Source of the DNA: Bifidobacteriaceae bacterium
GTDB taxonomy: Bacteria; Actinomycetota; Actinomycetes; Actinomycetales; WQXJ01
Reading direction: 5' to 3'
NCBI GenBank assembly: GCA_031268115.1
Contig: JAIRXV010000192.1
Coordinates: forward strand, 1-10,052
Length of the DNA: 10,052 nt
Under the pieces are notes generated by a model. That model did not search any database, was not told the DNA's origin, and saw only the letters and a list, made by a program, of their open reading frames with translations. A program made the position numbers and the translations under genes. Of this stretch, positions 5,245 to 10,052 are shown one piece after another (the first letter of the stretch is position 1; every line of letters starts with the position of its first letter).

Positions 5245-6167
5245 CCTCGCACTACGCCAACGCCCCCGTTACGTGGGGCATTTGGGGAGCGAACACTCTG
5301 CCGGCCGGGCACACGGCGACTGAGATTCTGGATGCTTGCCAGGCGGCCGGCTACGACGGCTGCGAGCTGGGGCCGCTGGGACTCTTCCCACAGGATCCCG
5401 CCGCGCTGGGCGAGGCCCTGGCCGCGCGCGACCTGCGCCTGGCCGGAGCGTATGTCCCGATCCGGGCGTTGGGCACGCCCCATGAGTTGGACGCGGACCG
5501 GGCGGCCCTCAACCAGGTGTGCGAACTGCTTGCCGCCGTGGACGGGCGGGCCCCGATCATCCTCGCGGAGGAGACCTACCCGGAGCTGAAGGCGCTGATC
5601 GGCCGGCCCCGCGAAGGCTCGCCCCGCGACGCCGGGCCGGAGGAGTGGGACGCTCTGATCGAAGTGTTCGCGGCCGCCGCGGCCGCCGTGCGCGGGTGGG
5701 GACTGACGGCATCGTTCCACCCGCACCTGGCCACCCACGTCGAACGCGCTGCCGATCTAGACCGCCTGATGGAGGCAACCGACCTGGGATTGACTCTGGA
5801 TACGGGCCACCTCGTGGGGGGCGGGGATCGGTGGGAGCGAGTGCTCGACACGTGGGGTCCACGGATCGACCACGTTCACATTAAAGACATCGACGAGACC
5901 GCGATGGCCCAGCTCGTGGCCTCAGGCGCCGCGGTTTCGATTGCCGAGATCAGCCGGGAACTCGGGCAGGGGACACTCGATTTAGGGGCCTTTCTCGACG
6001 GCCTGGACGCCATCGGGTTCGACGGCTGGATCGTGGTGGAGCAGGACAGATCCCCGGACACCGCTCGGCCGTATCGGGACGTCGCCCAAGAACAACGCCG
6101 GAACCGCGAATGGCTCCGTTCACATCGTCAATCCGAACATTCACCACGTCGAAAGGGACATCAGTGA
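5241..6167 (+). CDS. Sugar phosphate isomerase/epimerase, xylose isomerase-like TIM barrel (IolE-like)
   Basis: A 308-residue TIM-barrel protein of the AP_endonuc_2 / xylose isomerase-like family. The N-terminal WGIWGANTLPAG and GYDGCELGPLGLFPQDP (37-53) resemble IolE (inosose dehydratase). Metal-site candidates are His160/His162/Glu168 in FHPHLATHVE, Asp187 in LDTGH, His213 in HVHIKD and Glu267 in VVEQD. Family members catalyse keto-sugar epimerisation, isomerisation or dehydration/elimination. Here it pairs with an oxidoreductase in the same operon, a combination seen in inositol and 3-keto-glycoside pathways. The start is ATG at 5241 with AAGGAGG just upstream; the frame is open further upstream, but that part overlaps the kinase and is not protein-like. 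It overlaps the kinase by four bases (ATGA) and the binding-protein gene by four (GTGA). Codon 248 is the rare TTA. Confidence 0.88.
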   Translation: MTSHYANAPVTWGIWGANTLPAGHTATEILDACQAAGYDGCELGPLGLFPQDPAALGEALAARDLRLAGAYVPIRALGTPHELDADRAALNQVCELLAAVDGRAPIILAEETYPELKALIGRPREGSPRDAGPEEWDALIEVFAAAAAAVRGWGLTASFHPHLATHVERAADLDRLMEATDLGLTLDTGHLVGGGDRWERVLDTWGPRIDHVHIKDIDETAMAQLVASGAAVSIAEISRELGQGTLDLGAFLDGLDAIGFDGWIVVEQDRSPDTARPYRDVAQEQRRNREWLRSHRQSEHSPRRKGHQ

Positions 6168-7603
6168 ACACCAAGAAACACAGACGGCGGGTGCTTACCG
6201 CGCTCGTCTCGACCGCACTCATCGCCGGGTTGACGGCGAGCTGCGCACCCGGGTCGAAGAGCGAAGACGCTCCGCCCGGATCGGAACCCGCGGCACCCGT
6301 CGAACCATCGGACGGTGCCGCCCAAGACGGTGGGGCCGGTGATTTCAGCAATATCACGGCGCCGGTCACCCCTAAGGATGTGGCCGCCTACGGCGACATC
6401 ACCCTGTCTGTGTGGGCAGACGCGGGCGAGGAAACAGTCCTCGAAAAGCTGGTTCCGCTCTTCGAAGAGCAATACCCCAACGTCACCGTCGAAGTGACGT
6501 ACAAGGGATGGGATGACTTGATGGAAACGGTCATCAACGCTCTGGACTCGAACAATCCGCCCGACGTGGCGAACTCCAACCAGGGTTTCGCCATGATGGG
6601 GATCGAAGTCAAGGCAGGTCTGATCCGCCCAATGGACGATTTCAGGGCGGCGTACGGTATGAGCGAAGGTCTGCCAGAATCGGGCTGGGAAACGATGACC
6701 TGGAACCCGGACGGGAGCGAGTGGGGCTCTGGCACTCTCTACGCCATCGGAGGCGCCACGCAGCCGCAAGGGCTTTTCTACAATCGCGCCAAGCTCGAAG
6801 AATTGGGGCTTGAGCCGCCTGAGTCCATCGGAGACCTCGACGCGGCCCTAAAGGCCGCGAGCGAAGCGGGGGAGTTGCCGATCATGTTGGGCAACACCGA
6901 CCAGTATCCGCTCGGGTCGCACGTGTTCGGCATCGTCAACGACATGTACGCCGATCCGGCGGCCATCAACGCTTGGTTGGCGGGAGCCGAGGGGGCCACT
7001 TTCGACACGCCGGGTACGCGTGAGGCGTTGACGAAACTGAAGGAATGGGGGGAGTCCGGGTACTTCGGGGAGGGCTATAACGGCCGCTCGTTGGACGATG
7101 CCGTGGCCGCCTACGCCAAGGGTGAGGGAGTCTTCTTCCTCGGAGGCTCCTTCAATGGCGCCAAGATCTCCGCCGAAAGCCCCGACGGATTCGGCTATGC
7201 CCTGCTCAAAGCGACATCGGGGGACTATGCGACAACCGGCACGCTTGGCACGCCGTGGACCATTTCCTCCAAATCCAAGGTTCCAGGGGCGGCCATCGCC
7301 TTCCTCGGGATGCTGACATCGAAGGACTTCGCGCAGGTATACGCCGACGAGGGCCGGCTCCCGGTCGCGGATCTGGGTGGGGTCACCCCAACCGGATCCT
7401 TGCAGGAATCGATGCTCGTGGCGGCTCACCAGCTGTTCGAGGGCGGCGATTTCATCGGGTTCTTGGACTGGGCATCGCCAACCATGCAGCGCGAACTGGG
7501 CACCAACGCCCAGGAGCTTCTGGCGGGTCAGATCGATGTCGACACGTTCGTCGCCAACGTCCAAGGAAACTGGGAGGAGTTTCAAGAGGAACGCAAGGAA
7601 TAG
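6164..7603 (+). CDS. Sugar ABC transporter substrate-binding lipoprotein (CUT1 family)
   Basis: A 479-residue extracellular solute-binding protein (SBP family 1), anchored to the membrane as a lipoprotein. The signal peptide is basic (KKHRRR, residues 4-9), then hydrophobic (LTALVSTALIAGL), with a lipobox-like LTASC giving Cys27. A flexible Ala/Pro/Gly/Glu/Asp linker runs to about residue 66. The mature domain begins ITLSVWADAGEE (79-90) with YPNVTVEV and NNPPDVANSNQGF, typical of the family, and GGATQPQGLFYNRAKLEELGL. It captures the substrate for the two permeases that follow. The start is GTG at 6164 (AAAGGGA upstream), overlapping the isomerase stop as GTGA; an in-frame ATG at 6110 would add 18 residues that do not fit a signal peptide. 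The substrate is unknown. Confidence 0.9.
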   Translation: MNTKKHRRRVLTALVSTALIAGLTASCAPGSKSEDAPPGSEPAAPVEPSDGAAQDGGAGDFSNITAPVTPKDVAAYGDITLSVWADAGEETVLEKLVPLFEEQYPNVTVEVTYKGWDDLMETVINALDSNNPPDVANSNQGFAMMGIEVKAGLIRPMDDFRAAYGMSEGLPESGWETMTWNPDGSEWGSGTLYAIGGATQPQGLFYNRAKLEELGLEPPESIGDLDAALKAASEAGELPIMLGNTDQYPLGSHVFGIVNDMYADPAAINAWLAGAEGATFDTPGTREALTKLKEWGESGYFGEGYNGRSLDDAVAAYAKGEGVFFLGGSFNGAKISAESPDGFGYALLKATSGDYATTGTLGTPWTISSKSKVPGAAIAFLGMLTSKDFAQVYADEGRLPVADLGGVTPTGSLQESMLVAAHQLFEGGDFIGFLDWASPTMQRELGTNAQELLAGQIDVDTFVANVQGNWEEFQEERKE

Positions 7604-7606
7604 ACC

Positions 7607-8557
7607 ATGAGCCTCGGGCATCGCGATGTAGCCGCGCCCGAAAAGCGGCGTGTGGCGGGGCGAGCGCTGAGGTCTCGCCCCGCCACACGCCGGGCCCACC
7701 GGCTGCGAACCACCGCATGGCTGTACTTGCTTCCGGGTTTTGCCTTCTACGGGGCATTCTCACTCTGGCCGTTGATCGAGACGTTCCAATATTCGTTCTA
7801 CAAGTGGGACGGGATCACGGCGGCTAAGTGGGTTGGGCTGAAGAACTACATCAAGATATTCACTTCCGAAGACGCCCTGTCGACGTTTGCGCACGCATTC
7901 ACCTTCATTCTCTTCTACGCGGCCATCCCGGTTGTCGTCGGTCTGGTCATCGTGGGGGTTATGACACGTGTGCGGATCCGCCTGCTAGGCCTTCTAAGGA
8001 CTGTGCTGTTCATTCCCCAGATCCTGGCCATGGTGGTGGTTGCGGTGGCGTGGCGCTGGATCTACGCCGAATCGGGTCCAATCAATGCGGCTTTGGAAGC
8101 GATTGGTCTGGATTCGTGGACCCGTGCCTGGCTGGGCGATTTCAAGACCGCCCTACCGGCCGTCGGTCTGATCGGAACTTGGGTCATGTACGGCCTGTGC
8201 ATGGTGCTATTCATCGGCGGCTCCCAGAAAATCCCGCGAGACCTGTATGAGGCAGCGAAACTAGACGGCGCTGGACCCTTTCAGGAGTTCATGGCAGTGA
8301 CGTTGCCCGGCTTGCGGGGCGAAATCTCCGTCGCGTTGATCCTGACCGTGACCGCGGCGCTGCGCAACTTCGACATCGTGTGGAACACCACATCGGGCGG
8401 ACCGGGCAACGCGACGCTGATCCCCTCCTACCTCATCTTCGAAGGGGCGTTCGTCACGCGTCAGGTTGGCTACGCGGCCGCGGCGAGTGTGGTCCTGACA
8501 ACGCTGATACTGCTGCTAACCGGGGGCATTCAAGCCCTGCTTCGCCAGAGGAAGTGA
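7607..8557 (+). CDS. Sugar ABC transporter permease (MalF/UgpA type)
   Basis: A 316-residue inner-membrane permease of the CUT1 class. A basic N-terminal tail (about 36 residues) precedes the first membrane segment (WLYLLPGFAFYGAFSLWPLI, about 38-57). About six membrane segments follow. The EAA loop that contacts the ATPase is EAAKLDGAGPFQEFMAVTLP (215-234), with the canonical EAA---G. The start is ATG at 7607, three bases after the binding-protein stop, with AAGGA seven bases upstream. The next usable start would fall inside the first membrane helix, so the tail is real. Codons 14-29 of this tail contain a perfect 19-bp inverted repeat (7646-7692), described separately. Partner of the next gene. 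Confidence 0.92.
   Translation: MSLGHRDVAAPEKRRVAGRALRSRPATRRAHRLRTTAWLYLLPGFAFYGAFSLWPLIETFQYSFYKWDGITAAKWVGLKNYIKIFTSEDALSTFAHAFTFILFYAAIPVVVGLVIVGVMTRVRIRLLGLLRTVLFIPQILAMVVVAVAWRWIYAESGPINAALEAIGLDSWTRAWLGDFKTALPAVGLIGTWVMYGLCMVLFIGGSQKIPRDLYEAAKLDGAGPFQEFMAVTLPGLRGEISVALILTVTAALRNFDIVWNTTSGGPGNATLIPSYLIFEGAFVTRQVGYAAAASVVLTTLILLLTGGIQALLRQRK
7646..7692 (+). other. Perfect 19-bp inverted repeat inside the permease 5' coding region
   Basis: Bases 7646-7664 are the exact reverse complement of 7674-7692, separated by a 9-base loop (7665-7673). The arms hold 17 G/C pairs at most broken by a few A-T pairs, so the RNA hairpin should be very stable. It starts 39 bases into the permease gene and ends 89 bases after the binding-protein stop codon. 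It encodes residues RRVAGRA-LR-SRPATRR of the cytosolic tail. No T-run follows, so it is not a standard intrinsic terminator. The position suits an mRNA-stabilising or translation/transcription-dampening element that raises binding-protein over permease output; this role is inferred. Confidence 0.7.
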
Positions 8558-8563
8558 GTGGCC

Positions 8564-9382
8564 ATGACATCGCGCAGAATCGAATCGTTCGTGGGCCACG
8601 GCGCACTGATCCTTGGAGCGTTGATCGCGCTGTACCCATTCGTGTCGATCGTGCGGCACGCGCTCGGCCCGGCGGCCGGATCGAACGCCGCGGGCCCCTT
8701 CACACTGGAGAACTTCACTCGGGCCTGGGTGGGAGGCGGTTTCTCCCATTCCTTAGTGTCATCCGCCATCGTCGCCGTTGGTGTGGTTGTGGTTACCGGT
8801 GCCATCGCCTCGCTCGCGGGCTACGCGATGGCGATGCTCGACGTTCCCTGGCGCGGAGCGATCATGGGCGTGCTGCTGATCGGGTTGGTCCTGCCAGCCG
8901 AGGCTCGGATTGTGCCCCTCTACGACATGTTCGAGGGTTGGGGACTGCTCAACACCTATTGGGCAATCATATTGCCGCAGATCGCCAGTTCGTTCTCCTT
9001 ATCGACCATGTGGATGACCACCTACTATTCCGCCCTGCCGAAGGAGCTTACAGAATCGGCGGCAGTCGATGGGGCGAATTCTTGGAAGGCCTTCACGCGG
9101 ATTGTGTTCCCGTTGGGATCGTCCGCGCTGGCGACGCTGAGCTGTTTGATCTTCCTGTACACCTGGAATGAGTTCTTGCTGGCGTTGGTGCTGTTGCCGC
9201 AGAACCCCGCCGTGCAAACAGCCCCGCTTTCCCTCTCGTTCTTTGCAGGGGCGGAAAGGAACACGCAGCCAGAGGTGATAGCGGCGGCCGCGGTACTTGT
9301 GGCTTTGCCAGTGGTTATAGCCTACGCTTTCCTGCAACGCCGGTTCATACAGGGTCTCACGGAAGGGGCCGTAAAAGGATGA
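8564..9382 (+). CDS. Carbohydrate ABC transporter permease (MalG type)
   Basis: A 272-residue second permease of the CUT1 pair. Hydrophobic segments begin at about residues 12, 66, 98, 130, 186 and 240, consistent with six helices. The EAA loop is present as LTESAAVDGANSWKAFTRIVFPL (162-184), with ESAAVDGA in place of the common EAARIDGA. The C-terminus FIQGLTEGAVKG is the conserved MalG-type ending. The start at ATG 8564 is chosen because GAGGAAGTGA (8548-8557) pairs with the 16S anti-Shine-Dalgarno at good spacing; GTG at 8558, directly after the previous stop, is the alternative and adds two residues. Codons 64 and 146 are TTA, rare in high-GC actinobacteria. No ATPase gene follows; a shared MsiK-type ATPase encoded elsewhere is likely. 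Confidence 0.9.
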   Translation: MTSRRIESFVGHGALILGALIALYPFVSIVRHALGPAAGSNAAGPFTLENFTRAWVGGGFSHSLVSSAIVAVGVVVVTGAIASLAGYAMAMLDVPWRGAIMGVLLIGLVLPAEARIVPLYDMFEGWGLLNTYWAIILPQIASSFSLSTMWMTTYYSALPKELTESAAVDGANSWKAFTRIVFPLGSSALATLSCLIFLYTWNEFLLALVLLPQNPAVQTAPLSLSFFAGAERNTQPEVIAAAAVLVALPVVIAYAFLQRRFIQGLTEGAVKG

Positions 9383-10052
9383 GTACCGCAATGGATGGGT
9401 CCCGTCCGATCCGTCTAGGGATCGTCGGTCTGGGCCTGATCGCCCAGAGCGCGCACCTGCCCAACCTTCGGGCGATGCCCGATCGGTTTGAGATTGTCGG
9501 GGTGTGCGACTTGTCGAGGGACTTGGCCGAACGCGTCGCTGCGGGCATCGAGCCCCACCCGCGCGTGGCCGCGGATCCGCAGGCGCTGTTCGCCGACCCG
9601 AGCATTGACGCCGTGCAACTGTGTACAGCAGGCGCGCACGATCGGTTGGCGCGCGCCGCGCTGAGCGAAGGCAAGCACGTATTCGCTGAGAAGCCCTACT
9701 CATACGATCCGGTGCGGGCCGAACGCGATGCGATGGACGCCCGCAATCGAGGACTTGTGCTTCAAGTTGGGTATATGAAGATGTATGAGCCGGCCATAGC
9801 GAGAGCCCGGGCGGCGATGGAGAAGATTGGCCGAATCCGACTTGTGCGAATCAGCGTTCTGCATCCGTCAGACGAACACCAAACGAGCCATTTGAAGCTG
9901 TTGCGACCGCGCGAGGATGTTACCGAAAAGCTGGCCGAGGTGCGGGCGGCGGGCGCGGCGGAAGTTCGGGCGGCTCTGGACGCGAATTGTCCCGAAGCCG
10001 ATCCGGTGCTTTTCCGAAACGTCCTTCACGGTTCGGTCTGCCACGAGTTCTC
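9379..10052 (+). CDS. Gfo/Idh/MocA-family oxidoreductase, cut by the window edge
   Basis: The first 224 codons of an NAD(P)-dependent sugar or cyclitol dehydrogenase; the frame stays open to the last base. Residues 11-110 form the Rossmann domain: IRLGIVGLGLIA (GxGxIA, 11-22), then EIVGVCDLS, with a short-acid Asp44 after the second strand that favours NAD. FAEKPYS (103-109) carries the family EKP motif with the catalytic-site lysine. GYMKMY (131-136) and LVRISVLHPSDE (155-166) begin the second domain, which seems to hold a charged insertion (about 175-210) before LHGSVCHEF. The ATG at 9379 overlaps the permease stop (ATGA); Met5 at 9391 with AAAGGATGA upstream is a plausible alternative start. 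It probably oxidises a ring hydroxyl of the imported compound or a derivative. Confidence 0.88.
   Translation, partial: MSTAMDGSRPIRLGIVGLGLIAQSAHLPNLRAMPDRFEIVGVCDLSRDLAERVAAGIEPHPRVAADPQALFADPSIDAVQLCTAGAHDRLARAALSEGKHVFAEKPYSYDPVRAERDAMDARNRGLVLQVGYMKMYEPAIARARAAMEKIGRIRLVRISVLHPSDEHQTSHLKLLRPREDVTEKLAEVRAAGAAEVRAALDANCPEADPVLFRNVLHGSVCHEF

Noticed and set aside
7646..7692. Reading the permease hairpin as a Rho-independent terminator or as an intergenic repeat
   Set aside because: No T-run follows on either side, and moving the permease start past it would cut into the first membrane helix, so it is kept as an intragenic element.
6848..7699. Long minus-strand open frame opposite the binding-protein gene
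   Set aside because: No domain is recognisable and it lies fully antisense to a clear solute-binding protein; shadow frame.

Overview
The window comes from a high-GC actinobacterium-like genome. The signs are GC-rich third codon positions, frequent GTG starts, A(T/G)GA stop/start overlaps between genes, a CUT1 sugar transporter with no ATPase beside it (usual in Actinomycetota, which share one MsiK-type ATPase), and a ROK-family regulator. Genus and species cannot be told from the sequence. There is no rRNA, tRNA, CRISPR array, phage or transposase gene.

Left part (1-1967, genes on the minus strand): two short tandem repeats (1-98), a TetR-family repressor with a possible leaderless start (119-742), a 190-bp intergenic region dense in inverted repeats, and a TauE/SafE-family anion exporter (933-1757) with its own promoter region. 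These genes have no evident link to the sugar locus.

Right part (1968 to the end): a ROK-family regulator (minus, 1968-3158) is transcribed away from a tightly packed plus-strand operon that starts at 3260 and runs off the window. Its order is: two-domain SIS sugar-phosphate isomerase/deaminase-like protein, BadF/NAGK-type sugar kinase, IolE-like TIM-barrel isomerase/epimerase, lipoprotein sugar-binding protein, two CUT1 permeases, and a Gfo/Idh/MocA oxidoreductase cut by the window edge. Nearly every junction is a 4-base overlap or a gap of a few bases, so the genes are probably co-transcribed and translationally coupled. The likely logic is uptake of a sugar, aminosugar or cyclitol by the ABC transporter, phosphorylation, isomerisation or deamination, and oxidation or epimerisation, with the ROK protein sensing an intermediate. 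The substrate cannot be read from the sequence.

The strongest unexplained signal is a perfect 19-bp GC-rich inverted repeat inside the first 30 codons of the first permease gene, just after the binding-protein gene. It is a candidate mRNA-stabilising or attenuating hairpin that would let the binding protein be made in excess over the permeases. Other notable signals are three TTAG motifs at exact 11-bp spacing upstream of the tauE promoter, near-identical 18-bp repeats in the tauE leader, a long intergenic hairpin, a palindrome at the tetR start, a perfect TGTGA-N6-TCACA site, and an operator-like palindrome shared by the divergent ROK/SIS promoters.
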